Assembly: GCA_040902725.1 (NCBI GenBank)
Contig: JBBDWU010000019.1
Location: 109,959 to 173,958 of the forward strand
Length of the DNA: 64,000 bases
Origin: JACVRU01 sp040902725
Lineage (GTDB): Bacteria; Actinomycetota; Thermoleophilia; Gaiellales; Gaiellaceae
Reading direction: 5' to 3'
Both the position numbers and the translations under genes were made by a program. The notes beneath the pieces are model-generated. The model saw only the letters and a program-made list of their open reading frames with translations. It had not been told where the DNA came from and did no database searches. How positions within the stretch are numbered: the first letter of the stretch is position 1; each line of letters starts with the position of its first letter. Shown here piece after piece: positions 55,009-63,237 of this stretch.

Positions 55009-55452
55009 GTGACGGGAACGGGAGTCTCCCTGCGCTCGCTCCTGAAGCGCCCGGTCGTGCACGAGGGCGTCCGGCTCGGCGAGCCCTCCGACGTGGTGCT
55101 CGACACCGAGTCGCTGCGCGTCGTCGGCGTCGAGGTGCTGTGCCCGGACGGGGCGCTAAGGTTCCTGCCGCTGGCGGCGGCGCGCATCCGCGACGACCAC
55201 ATCGCCGTGGGCTCCGCCCTGCTGCTGCTCGAGGAGGGTGACCGCGAGTTCTACCGGCGGCGCTCGCGCCTGTTCAGCACGCTCGTCGGCGCCGCCGTGC
55301 AGCGGAACGGGACGCACGCCGGAGCGCTCGTCGACCTGGCGATCGGCTCCGACGGCGTCGTGCTCGCGGTGCGGGCCTCGAACGGCGCCGGCCCGCAGAC
55401 GCTCGGCGCCGAAGGCGTGACGATCGCCGCTCGCAAGGCGTCAGCGGCCTAG
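55009..55452 (+). CDS. PRC-barrel-like domain protein
   Basis: Protein of 147 residues from GTG 55009. Two repeats of a short beta-barrel pattern: 'RPVVHEGVRLGEPSDVVLDT' with 'RVVGVEVLCPDGALRFLPLA', and 'AAVQRNGTHAGALVDLAIGS' with 'DGVVLAVRASN'. PRC-barrels occur in ribosome-maturation (RimM) and photosynthetic proteins and as general interaction modules. Function unknown; it lies between the phosphodiesterase and GtrA genes. Confidence 0.65.
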   Translation: MTGTGVSLRSLLKRPVVHEGVRLGEPSDVVLDTESLRVVGVEVLCPDGALRFLPLAAARIRDDHIAVGSALLLLEEGDREFYRRRSRLFSTLVGAAVQRNGTHAGALVDLAIGSDGVVLAVRASNGAGPQTLGAEGVTIAARKASAA

Positions 55453-55472
55453 CTCTAGCTAGTCTCGCGCCG

Positions 55473-55892
55473 GTGGTTGCCGACACCCGCGCCGGGCGCG
55501 CGCTCCGGCGCCCGCACAACTGGCTCCAGCTGGGGAAGTTCGCCACCGTCGGCGCGACCGGCTACGTCGTCAACCTGAGCGTCTACGCGACGCTCGTCCA
55601 CGTCGCCGGCCTCCACTACCTCGCCGCGGCGGTCTGCTCGTTCCTCGTCGCGGTCACGAACAACTACACCTGGAACCGGCTCTGGACGTTCAGGCACCAG
55701 CGCGGCCACGTCGCCTACCAGGGCATGCGCTTCCTGGTCGTCTCGGTGGTCGCGCTCGGCGCGAACCTGCTCTTCCTCGCCGCGCTCGTCGCCGCGGGAC
55801 TGGGGAAGGTGCCCGCGCAGGCGGTGGCGATCGTGCTCGTGACGCCGCTCAACTTCGTCGGCAACAAGCTCTGGTCTTTTCGGTTGAAGTGA
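55473..55892 (+). CDS. GtrA-family membrane protein
   Basis: Protein of 139 residues with four membrane helices and GtrA hallmarks: 'LGKFATVGATGYVVNLSVYA', 'SFLVAVTNNYTWNRLWTFRH' and 'PLNFVGNKLWSFRLK' at the end. GtrA proteins are implicated in moving lipid-linked sugars across the membrane for cell-wall glycan modification. GTG start; the stop overlaps the following glycosyltransferase-like gene (GTGA), supporting a shared role. Confidence 0.85.
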   Translation: MVADTRAGRALRRPHNWLQLGKFATVGATGYVVNLSVYATLVHVAGLHYLAAAVCSFLVAVTNNYTWNRLWTFRHQRGHVAYQGMRFLVVSVVALGANLLFLAALVAAGLGKVPAQAVAIVLVTPLNFVGNKLWSFRLK

Positions 55893-57601
55893 CCCGCGGC
55901 CTCCTCGTCGCCCTGGCCGCCTTCGCCCTCGCCGGGCCGGCCGCGGCGGCGACCACCCCGACGGCGCCCGTCTACGACGGGGAGGGAAACCTCGTCGAGA
56001 CGCCCTTCGTGCCCCAGGCCGAGCCGGCCCGGCTGACGGAGCGCCGGGCGACGCAGATCTTCCTCGGCCACCCGAAGGTCGCGGCCTGGCTCGACCGGTA
56101 CCCGCCGAAGCCGACGACCGACGCGATCTTCGACGAGGAGGCGCGCGACTGGGAGGTGAAGGTCTGGTCGGGCGAGGCCGGCCAGGTGGCGGAAGGGACG
56201 GTCGACGACGGCAGCGGCGCCGTGCTCGAAGCCTGGACCGGCCCGCAGGTCGCGTGGCGGATGGCGCGCGGCGGCGAGGGGGCCTTCGGCGGGCGGACGA
56301 TCAACCGGCCGCTCGTCTGGTTCGGGCTGATCGCGCTCTTCCTGGTCGGCCTGATCGACTGGCGCCGGCCGCTCTCGCTCCGGACGCTCGATCTGCTGGC
56401 GCTCGCCTCCTTCTCGGCGTCCTTCTGGTTCTTCAACGCGGGTGACGTCTTCACCGCGATGCCGCTCGCCTATCCGCCGCTCGGCTACCTGATCGCCCGG
56501 CTCGCGTGGATCGGCACGCGCGGCCGCGCTCCGTGGGGCCGTGCCCTCTGGCCGGTGTGGGCGCTCGCGGCCGCGGCGATCTTCCTGGCAGGCTTTCGCG
56601 TCGCGCTCAACCTCGCCGACGGCAACGTGATCGACGTCGGCTACTCGGGCGTGGTGGGCGCCCAGCGGATTGCGACCGGTGAGATGCCGTACGGGCACAT
56701 GCCCGTCGAGGCGGGACGGAAGGCCTGCGGGCGCGCGGATTCCGCGGGCCGGATCCGCGACCGCATCCAGACGAACGGCCGCTGCGAGCACGCGAACGAG
56801 CACGGGGACACGTACGGCCCCGTCACCTACCTCTCGTATCTGCCGGGTTACTGGCTCTTCGGCTGGAGCGGCGACTGGGACTCGCTGCCGGCGGCTCGCT
56901 TCACCGCCATCGTCTTCGACCTACTCACCCTGGCCGGGCTCGCACTCGTGGGGCTGCGCTTCGGCGGCCTCCCGCTCGCCGCCGCGCTGGCGTTCGCCTG
57001 GACCGCCTTCCCGTTCACCCAGTACGCGTCGAGCGCGAACACGAACGACGCCCTTCTCCCCGCGTTCCTCGTCTGGGGGTTCTGGCTCGTCTCGAGCCCG
57101 AAGGCGCGCGGCGCGCTGGCCGCGCTGTCGGGCTGGACGAAGTTCGCATCGCTGATCGTCGCGCCGCTCTGGGCGACCTATCCCGACGGGAGACCCCGGT
57201 GGCGCTTCGTGGCCGGCTTCCTCGCCGCGTCCCTCGCGGCGTTCTCGATCCTGCTGCTGGAGTCGAACCCGGTGGAGGCGGCGCGCACGTTCGGTGACCG
57301 CTCGCTCGTCTGGCAGATCGGCCGCGAGTCGCCCTTCTCGATCTGGGGCTGGGGCCAGTACCGGGCGGCTGGCATCCCCGATCTGCACCTGCTGCAGCTC
57401 GCTCTCCAGGTGCTCCTGGTCGTCGCCGCGATCGTCGTCGCCTTCGTCCCGCGGCGGAAGTCGCCGCTGCAGCTCGCCGCGCTGACGGGCGCCCTGATCG
57501 TGGGCTTCGAGTTCGTGCAGACGCACTGGTTCTACCTCTACATCCCGTGGTTCTTCCCCTTCGCCGCGATCGCGGTCCTGGCCGGTGCTCGTTCGCGCTA
57601 G
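55889..57601 (+). CDS. Polytopic membrane glycosyltransferase-like protein
   Basis: Protein of 570 residues with a signal-type start ('LVALAAFALAGPAAAATTP'), an approximately 130-residue extracytoplasmic domain, and about ten helices. The region 'VIDVGYSGVVGAQRIATGEM' and 'PYGHMP' with 'DTYGPVTYLSYLPGYWLFGW' is like the GT-C/DUF2029 (GT87) families: an acidic residue in the first loop and a 'YPP'/'YGP' motif. These use polyprenyl-phosphate sugars outside the membrane. Coupled to GtrA upstream and to another such protein downstream (17-base overlap). Confidence 0.7.
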   Translation: MTRGLLVALAAFALAGPAAAATTPTAPVYDGEGNLVETPFVPQAEPARLTERRATQIFLGHPKVAAWLDRYPPKPTTDAIFDEEARDWEVKVWSGEAGQVAEGTVDDGSGAVLEAWTGPQVAWRMARGGEGAFGGRTINRPLVWFGLIALFLVGLIDWRRPLSLRTLDLLALASFSASFWFFNAGDVFTAMPLAYPPLGYLIARLAWIGTRGRAPWGRALWPVWALAAAAIFLAGFRVALNLADGNVIDVGYSGVVGAQRIATGEMPYGHMPVEAGRKACGRADSAGRIRDRIQTNGRCEHANEHGDTYGPVTYLSYLPGYWLFGWSGDWDSLPAARFTAIVFDLLTLAGLALVGLRFGGLPLAAALAFAWTAFPFTQYASSANTNDALLPAFLVWGFWLVSSPKARGALAALSGWTKFASLIVAPLWATYPDGRPRWRFVAGFLAASLAAFSILLLESNPVEAARTFGDRSLVWQIGRESPFSIWGWGQYRAAGIPDLHLLQLALQVLLVVAAIVVAFVPRRKSPLQLAALTGALIVGFEFVQTHWFYLYIPWFFPFAAIAVLAGARSR

Positions 57602-58772
57602 CGTCGCTTCGCTGGTGTTCCTCGCGGCCTGGGTCGCGATCCAGCACGGCTTCTACGCGGACGAGCGGATCGACGACACCGCCGTCTACCAGGCCTACGG
57701 CGACGCGATCGTGAACGGGGAGCTGCCGTACCGGGACTTCCGGCCGGAGTACCCGCCGGCCGCGCTGCCCGTCTTCGCGGTGCCCTCGCTCGCGCAGGCG
57801 GACGAGGGGCTCGCGGCCTACACGCGCGCCTTCGCCTGGGTCATGGCGGCGTGCGGCGTGGCGCTGATCTTCGCCGTCGCCGCGATCAACCGGAGCTGGC
57901 CGGTCCTCGGCTTCCTGGCGCTCTGGCCGCTGGCACTGGGCTCCGTGGCGCTCGCCCGCTACGACCTCTGGCCCGCGGCGCTGACCGCGGGCGCGCTCGC
58001 CGCGTTCCTCTCGGGTCGCGACCGCCTCGGGGCGGGGACGCTCGCGCTGGCCGTCGCGGCCAAGATCTACCCCGTCGCGCTCGTCCCGCTCGCCGCGGTC
58101 TGGGTCTGGCGCCGGGGCAGGCTCGGCGTCTGCGCCGCGATCTTCGCCGCGGTGCTGTTCGCCGTCTTCCTGCCCTTCGCGATCCTCGGGCCGGAGGGAC
58201 TGGCCTCGAGCCTCGGCCGTCAGCTCTCGCGCCCGCTCCAGATCGAGAGCCTGTGGGCGGCGGTGCTGATCGTGCTCCCCCTCGACGTCGAGATGGTCGG
58301 CAGCCACGGCTCGCAGAACATCGCCGGCCGGCTCGGGGACGTCGTCGGCACTGTGGCCACGCTCGTGCAGGTGGCGGTGCTCGCGGCGATCTGGATCGCC
58401 TTCGCTCGGGGAGCCGCGACGCGGGAGCGGCTCGTCCGCTACGCGGCGCTGACCCTCGTCGCCCTCGTCGCGCTCGGGAAGGTGCTCTCGCCGCAGTTCC
58501 TGATCTGGCTGATTCCGGTCGTGCCGCTCGCGGGCCTCGCGCCGGCCGCGCTGCTGGCGGCGGCGCTCGTCCTGACGCAGACGTGGTTCCCCTACCGCTA
58601 CTGGGACTACGCGCGCGACTTCGACGGGACCGTGACCGGGCTCGTCCTCGCGCGCGATCTCGTGCTGCTCGCCTTGCTCGGCGTGCTCGCTAGTCCACCG
58701 GGACGCGGATGGCTTCGCAGGCGAGTGCCTTTCCTGCGGCGTCGCACTCCACCAGCAGCCCCTCGATCCTGA
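57585..58772 (+). CDS. GT-C-type membrane glycosyltransferase (DUF2029/GT87-like)
   Basis: Protein of 395 residues with about ten helices. First loop: 'DERIDDTAVYQAYGDAIVNG' followed by 'ELPYRDFRPEYPPAALPVFA', the pattern of mannosyl/arabinosyl GT-C enzymes with an acidic pair and 'EYPP'. Also 'GALAAFLSGRDRLGAGTLAL' and 'AAKIYPVALVPLAAVW'. It probably transfers a sugar from a polyprenyl-phosphate donor in the cell envelope. The end overlaps the convergent phosphodiesterase gene by 83 bases, unusually much. Confidence 0.75.
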   Translation: MLVRASVASLVFLAAWVAIQHGFYADERIDDTAVYQAYGDAIVNGELPYRDFRPEYPPAALPVFAVPSLAQADEGLAAYTRAFAWVMAACGVALIFAVAAINRSWPVLGFLALWPLALGSVALARYDLWPAALTAGALAAFLSGRDRLGAGTLALAVAAKIYPVALVPLAAVWVWRRGRLGVCAAIFAAVLFAVFLPFAILGPEGLASSLGRQLSRPLQIESLWAAVLIVLPLDVEMVGSHGSQNIAGRLGDVVGTVATLVQVAVLAAIWIAFARGAATRERLVRYAALTLVALVALGKVLSPQFLIWLIPVVPLAGLAPAALLAAALVLTQTWFPYRYWDYARDFDGTVTGLVLARDLVLLALLGVLASPPGRGWLRRRVPFLRRRTPPAAPRS

Positions 58773-59469
58773 CGTCCCCCTCCGCCGGCTCGAACCGGAC
58801 CGGTAGGCCCGTGCGCATCCGCTGGATCGCGAGCTCTGCGCGCACGCCGATCACCGAGTCGTGCGGGCCGGTCATGCCGGCGTCGCTGATCGCGGCGGTG
58901 CCGCCGGGCAGGACGCGCGCGTCGGCGGTCTGGACGTGGGTGTGGGTGCCGATCACCGCCGTCACGCGGCCGTCGAGCCAGCGCGCCATGGCGATCTTCT
59001 CGCTGGTCGCCTCGGCATGGAAGTCGAGGACGACCACGGCCGCCTGCGCGCGCGCCTCGTCCACAAGCTCGTCGACGAGCTCGAACGGCCCCTGGGCGAC
59101 CTCCAGGAAGAGCCAGCCCATGAGCTGGATCACGGCAACCGGCGTGCCGTCGGCGGCCGTCCCCACCGCGAGCGACCGCCCCGGCGCGTGGCGCGAGAGG
59201 TTCGCGGGCCGGATGACTCGATCCGTGCCCGAAAGGTAGGGAAGGATCTCGCGCCGTGCCCACGCGTGGTTGCCAAGAGTGACAACATCAGCGCCCGAGG
59301 CGAGCAGGCGCTCCGCGAGCTTCGGCGTGAGCCCCCGCCCGTCGGCCGCGTTCTCGCCGTTGACGATGCAGAAGCCGGCCCCGAGCTCCTCGCGCAGGGA
59401 GGGGAGGCGCGTCTCGACGGCGCGGCGGCCGGCGGCGCCGAAGACGTCTGCGACGAAGAGGATTTTCAG
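58690..59469 (-). CDS. YmdB-type metallophosphoesterase (2',3'-cyclic nucleotide phosphodiesterase family)
   Basis: Protein of 259 residues with the TIGR00282/YmdB marks: 'KILFVADVFGAAGRRAVETR' (Asp), 'CIVNGENAADGRGLTPKLAE' (Asn/Glu), 'VVTLGNHAWARREILPYL' (Asn, His), 'VVLDFHAEATSEKIAMARWL' and 'VIGTHTHVQTADARVLPGGT' (His pair). The only start consistent with the conserved N-terminus is CTG 59469, overlapping the upstream stop (CTGA); a GTG at 59166 would cut off a third of the enzyme. YmdB hydrolyses cyclic nucleotides and affects development in Bacillus. Confidence 0.85.
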   Translation of the reverse strand: MKILFVADVFGAAGRRAVETRLPSLREELGAGFCIVNGENAADGRGLTPKLAERLLASGADVVTLGNHAWARREILPYLSGTDRVIRPANLSRHAPGRSLAVGTAADGTPVAVIQLMGWLFLEVAQGPFELVDELVDEARAQAAVVVLDFHAEATSEKIAMARWLDGRVTAVIGTHTHVQTADARVLPGGTAAISDAGMTGPHDSVIGVRAELAIQRMRTGLPVRFEPAEGDVRIEGLLVECDAAGKALACEAIRVPVD

Positions 59470-60239
59470 GGCAGCGTCAGCGTGGCGGCGGGGCGCACCT
59501 CGAGCGAGAGGTGGTTCCCCGCGTCCTGCGTGTACCGCGCGAGCGCCATCCGCTCGACCGAGGACAGGTCGAGCACCGATCCCAGCCGGGTCTTCGCGGC
59601 GATCACCGGCGAGCCGACCGTCAGCGCCGGGTCAGGCCGCACGCGAGTGACCGAGACCACCAGCGACGGTGCGCTTGCCGGCTGGATGTCGATCCGCACC
59701 CCGAAGGCCCGCCGGTTCACGACCACGTCGCGGATCGCGACGACGGTGCCGTCCACGGGCGAGAACGCGTCCGTGCCCGGAGCCGCGCCGACGGCCAGGG
59801 ACGAGGTGGCCGGGCCCGGTCCCCCCTCGAGCTGGTACCAGAGGAGCGCGTCGCCGCTCGAGCCGAAGATGCGGTCGCGCAACCGTCCGAACAGGCCCTG
59901 GTTGCCGCGCTTGCCCAGCGGCTCCAGCTTCAGCGCCCCCTCGCCCGCTCCGTGGTACCCGATCGCCGTCACGCGCGTCTGCGCGATCGGCATCTGGATC
60001 CGCAGCGGCCCGTGGGTCGCGACGATCTGCGCGTGCGGGAGGCCGGAGGCGCCGAGCTCCGCCACGGCGGCCGCGGTGGTCTCCGCCGGCAAGGTCGTCG
60101 ACGGCGAGCCGAACGCGGTCAGGACCAGCGTCACGACGAGCACGATTGAGACTGCGACGAGGCCGGCGAATCGCTGGAGGCGATGGGTGCTTCCCCTGCG
60201 CGCGCGCGTATCCCGCCCGGAAACTCGGGGGTGCGGCAT
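59466..60239 (-). CDS. Membrane-anchored M23-like barrel protein
   Basis: Protein of 257 residues with one N-terminal membrane anchor ('FAGLVAVSIVLVVTLVLTAF', about 24-43) and an extracytoplasmic part. The C-terminal half ('DAFSPVDGTVVAIRDVVVNR', 'VRIDIQPASAPSLVVSVTRV', 'GSPVIAAKTRLGSVLDLSSV') resembles the M23/LytM or biotinyl-like barrel, but the His-x-His zinc ligands are absent, suggesting a non-catalytic cell-wall protein. ATG 60239 is used. It is coupled to the YmdB-type gene downstream. Confidence 0.65.
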   Translation of the reverse strand: MPHPRVSGRDTRARRGSTHRLQRFAGLVAVSIVLVVTLVLTAFGSPSTTLPAETTAAAVAELGASGLPHAQIVATHGPLRIQMPIAQTRVTAIGYHGAGEGALKLEPLGKRGNQGLFGRLRDRIFGSSGDALLWYQLEGGPGPATSSLAVGAAPGTDAFSPVDGTVVAIRDVVVNRRAFGVRIDIQPASAPSLVVSVTRVRPDPALTVGSPVIAAKTRLGSVLDLSSVERMALARYTQDAGNHLSLEVRPAATLTLP

Positions 60240-60437
60240 GCGAGGGACCGTAGCGGAGGTCAACTGGGGTTGCAAACTGCGGGATTGTGACATGCCCTGA
60301 GCCGATTCGCTGGCCGGTTCCACCCTGAGTTCGTGACGATCCCACGTGCGGGTCGGGGCGGTACGATCAGCGGCCGTGCCGGGCGTCGTCGCCATGCTGC
60401 TCGAGGCCCACGTTACGGAGGAGGGCGGACAGACGCC

Positions 60438-61022
60438 GTGACGCTCGTCCGGGCAGAGGGCGTCGCCAAGCGGTTCGGCCGGCGAACGGCCCTCGCGCCG
60501 CTCGACTTCGAGCTGGCGGCGGGCGAGACCGTCGCCCTCGTCGGGCCGAACGGCGCCGGGAAGTCGACGCTGATCTCGCTGCTCGCGCGCGCGACGCGAC
60601 CGAGCGCGGGGCGCGTGGAGTGGGCGGAGGGGATCCGCGTCGGCTGGGCGCCCCAGCGCGCGGCCCAGTACGCCCGGCTGACAGCCCGCGAGAACCTGGA
60701 GCTCTTCGCGCGCCTGGAGCAAGTGCCGGCCGCCGCCGCCGAGGCGCTGCTCGAGCGCTTCGAGCTCCCGTCCGACCGCCTCAGCGGGGAGCTCTCCGTC
60801 GGGAACCAGCAGCGGCTCAACATCGCGATCGCGCTGCTCGGCCGGCCCGACGTGCTCCTGCTCGACGAGCCGACGGCGTCGCTCGACCCCGAGCAGCGCC
60901 GCCGCCTCTGGGAGACCGTCGGCGACACGGCCGTCCTCTTCGCCACCCAGCGCCTGGACGAGGCCGAGCGGCGCGCCGATCGCGTGATCGCCCTGCGGGA
61001 CGGCGAGGTCGTCGCCGCATGA
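60438..61022 (+). CDS. ABC transporter ATP-binding protein
   Basis: Compact ATPase of 194 residues from GTG 60438. Walker A 'ALVGPNGAGKSTLISLLARA', signature region 'LSGELSVGNQQRLNIAIALL' (LSVGN in place of LSGGQ), Walker B 'PDVLLLDEPTASLDPEQRRR', and the switch region 'VLFATQRLDEAE' with Gln where the H-loop His normally is. It pairs with the next gene as an ABC-2 type exporter. Its GTG overlaps the TGA of a possible 15-21 codon upstream reading frame (60376 or 60394 to 60441). Confidence 0.83.
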   Translation: MTLVRAEGVAKRFGRRTALAPLDFELAAGETVALVGPNGAGKSTLISLLARATRPSAGRVEWAEGIRVGWAPQRAAQYARLTARENLELFARLEQVPAAAAEALLERFELPSDRLSGELSVGNQQRLNIAIALLGRPDVLLLDEPTASLDPEQRRRLWETVGDTAVLFATQRLDEAERRADRVIALRDGEVVAA

Positions 61023-62293
61023 GGGCCATCCTCCGCAAGGACCTGCTGCTCCTGCGCCGCTCGCCGCTCCTGCTCGGCCTGCTGCTCGCCTATCCGCTGC
61101 TCGTGGCCTTGCTGATCAGCGTCGTCGTGGGCTACGCGAACACGAAACCCCGCGTCGCCCTCGTCGACCGCGACGGGCTGCCCGCGACCGTGGAGCTCGC
61201 CGGCGAGAAGTTCGACGTGCGCGAGCTGATCGAGCGCGTGTCGAGCGAGGTCGATCTCGTGGAGATGGCGCCGGACGAGGCCGAGCGGCAGCTCGAGACC
61301 GGCCGCGTCGTCGCGGCGGTGGTCGTGCCGCGCGGATTCGTCAGCGACTTGCGGGCGTCCCGCAGCCCGGAGCTCGTGCTCGAGCGCGGGACCGGCGGCC
61401 TGACGCCGATCGTGACGCGGGAGATGGAGGCGCTCGTCTTCAACCTCAACCGCGAGCTGCAGGACGCGATCGTCGCCACGAACCTGGGCTACGTCGAGCC
61501 CCTGCGCGAGCGGCTCGACCGCACGAGCGAGCTGCTCGGCGAGCTGCCGGCCGGCCCGGGGGTCGAGGAGATCCGCGGCTTCGTCACCGTTGCGGGCCTC
61601 GCTCTCGCCCAGACGGAGACCGCGCTGCGCGCCACCGCCTCGCCGATCCGGCTCCGGCTCGCTCCCGAGCGCGGCCGGACGTGGGCGCTCTCCGCGCAGG
61701 TGCAGGCCTACGGCCTCGCCCTGGCGATCACCTTCCTCGGGCTCGTGCTCGCGGCCGGGGCGCTCGCCGCCGAGCGCGACGAGAACGTGATCGGGCGGCT
61801 CGCGCGGGGCCTGGTCACGCTCGGCCGGCTGGTCTGGGCGAAGGCGGCGCTGGCCGCGGTCGTCGCGCTCGCGCTGGGACTGGCGCTCGCGGTCGTCTTC
61901 GGCGTGGCCGTCGAGGTCGGCGACGTGGCGGGCGGCGAGCCCTGGGCGCGGCTACCGCTGCTCGCGGCGGGGCTCGCGCTCGCCGGCGGCAGCGTGGGCG
62001 CGCTCGGGGCGCTCGTCGGCGCCCTCGCGCGGGAGGGGAGGACGGCGTCGCTCGTCGCGGTGCTCGTCGTATTGCCGATCCTGCTCGTGGGGCTCGTCCC
62101 GCCTGAGGTCTCCCCGGCGGCCGGCTACGTCAGCGACGCCTTCCCGTTCGCCCACGCGGTCGACTTCTTCCTCGCCTCGCTCTACGAGACCGAGCCGTGG
62201 CGCCACGTCGCCGAGCAGGCCGCGTGGCTCGCCGCGCTCGGGCTTGCCTACGGTGGAGCAGCCCGCGTGGCAGCGCGTAGGCTTTTGGCGTGA
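61019..62293 (+). CDS. ABC-2 type transporter permease
   Basis: Protein of 424 residues. First helix 'PLLLGLLLAYPLLVALLISV', a large extracytoplasmic loop (about 40-225) of YhgE/ABC-2 type, then five helices in the C-terminal half ('LALAITFLGLVLAAGALAAE', 'AALAAVVALALGLALAVVFG', 'ASLVAVLVVLPILLVGLVPP'). Stop and start overlap the ATPase (ATGA) and hemB (GTGA) genes. The substrate is unknown. Its link to haem biosynthesis genes could be functional (for example in cytochrome assembly), but that is only positional. Confidence 0.82.
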   Translation: MRAILRKDLLLLRRSPLLLGLLLAYPLLVALLISVVVGYANTKPRVALVDRDGLPATVELAGEKFDVRELIERVSSEVDLVEMAPDEAERQLETGRVVAAVVVPRGFVSDLRASRSPELVLERGTGGLTPIVTREMEALVFNLNRELQDAIVATNLGYVEPLRERLDRTSELLGELPAGPGVEEIRGFVTVAGLALAQTETALRATASPIRLRLAPERGRTWALSAQVQAYGLALAITFLGLVLAAGALAAERDENVIGRLARGLVTLGRLVWAKAALAAVVALALGLALAVVFGVAVEVGDVAGGEPWARLPLLAAGLALAGGSVGALGALVGALAREGRTASLVAVLVVLPILLVGLVPPEVSPAAGYVSDAFPFAHAVDFFLASLYETEPWRHVAEQAAWLAALGLAYGGAARVAARRLLA

Positions 62294-63237
62294 GCACCTT
62301 CCCGGTGACGAGGCTCCGCCGGCTGCGGCGCACGGCCGGCCTGCGGGCGCTCGTGCGCGAGACGCGCCTGTCCCTGGACGAGTTCGTCCAGCCGCTCTTC
62401 GTCGGCCCCAAGACCGTGCGGAACGAGGCGCTGCCCGCGATGAGCCGGCTCTCGCTCGAGGACCTGGCCGTCGAGGCGGGCGAGCTGGCCGAGCTCGGCG
62501 TGTCGGCGGTGATCCTCTTCGGGATCCCCGACGAGAAGGACGATGAAGGCTCCGGGGCCTACGACGACGACGGGATCGTGCAGCGGGCCCTGCGAGTCGT
62601 CCGCGAGCGCGCTCCGGGGCTCGTGCTGCTCACGGACGTGTGCCTCTGCGAGTACACGTCCCACGGCCACTGCGGCGTGATCCGCGACGGCGACGTGGAC
62701 AACGACGAGACGCTCGACCTGCTCGCCCGCACCGCCGTCTCGCACGTCGAGGCCGGCGCCGACGCCGTCTGCCCGAGCGACATGATGGACGGGCGCGTGG
62801 GAGCGATCCGCGAGGCCCTGCCGCAGACGCCGATCGTCGCCTACTCCGCCAAGTACGCCTCGGCGTTCTACGGGCCGTTCCGCGAGGCGGCCGACTCGGC
62901 TCCGTCCTTCGGCGACCGGCGCGGCTACCAGCTGGACCCGGCCAACGTGCGCGAGGCCCTGCGGGAGTGCGAGCTCGATCTCGCGGAGGGCGCCGACGTG
63001 CTGATGGTCAAGCCGGCGCTGCCCAACCTCGACGTGATCCGCGCCGTCCGCGACCGCTTCGACGTCCCGCTCGCCGCCTACAACGTCTCCGGCGAGTACG
63101 CGATGGTCAAGGCGGCCGCCGCGCAGGGCTACCTGGACGAGCGGCAGGCCGCGCTCGAGTCGCTGACCGCGATCCGCCGCGCCGGCGCCGACATCGTCTT
63201 CTCCTACTGGACGAAGGACCTCGCGAAGTGGCTGTGA
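62290..63237 (+). CDS. hemB: Porphobilinogen synthase (delta-aminolevulinic acid dehydratase)
   Basis: Protein of 315 residues. Zinc-type active site 'LLTDVCLCEYTSHGHCGVIR' (three Cys, about residues 113-132), the substrate Lys in 'PIVAYSAKYASAFYGPFREA' and the Schiff-base Lys in 'DVLMVKPALPNLDVIRAVRD', plus 'YNVSGEYAMVKAAAAQGYLD'. It condenses two 5-aminolevulinates to porphobilinogen in tetrapyrrole synthesis. GTG start overlaps the permease stop. Co-transcribed with hemL, whose product makes the substrate. Confidence 0.95.
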   Translation: MSTFPVTRLRRLRRTAGLRALVRETRLSLDEFVQPLFVGPKTVRNEALPAMSRLSLEDLAVEAGELAELGVSAVILFGIPDEKDDEGSGAYDDDGIVQRALRVVRERAPGLVLLTDVCLCEYTSHGHCGVIRDGDVDNDETLDLLARTAVSHVEAGADAVCPSDMMDGRVGAIREALPQTPIVAYSAKYASAFYGPFREAADSAPSFGDRRGYQLDPANVREALRECELDLAEGADVLMVKPALPNLDVIRAVRDRFDVPLAAYNVSGEYAMVKAAAAQGYLDERQAALESLTAIRRAGADIVFSYWTKDLAKWL

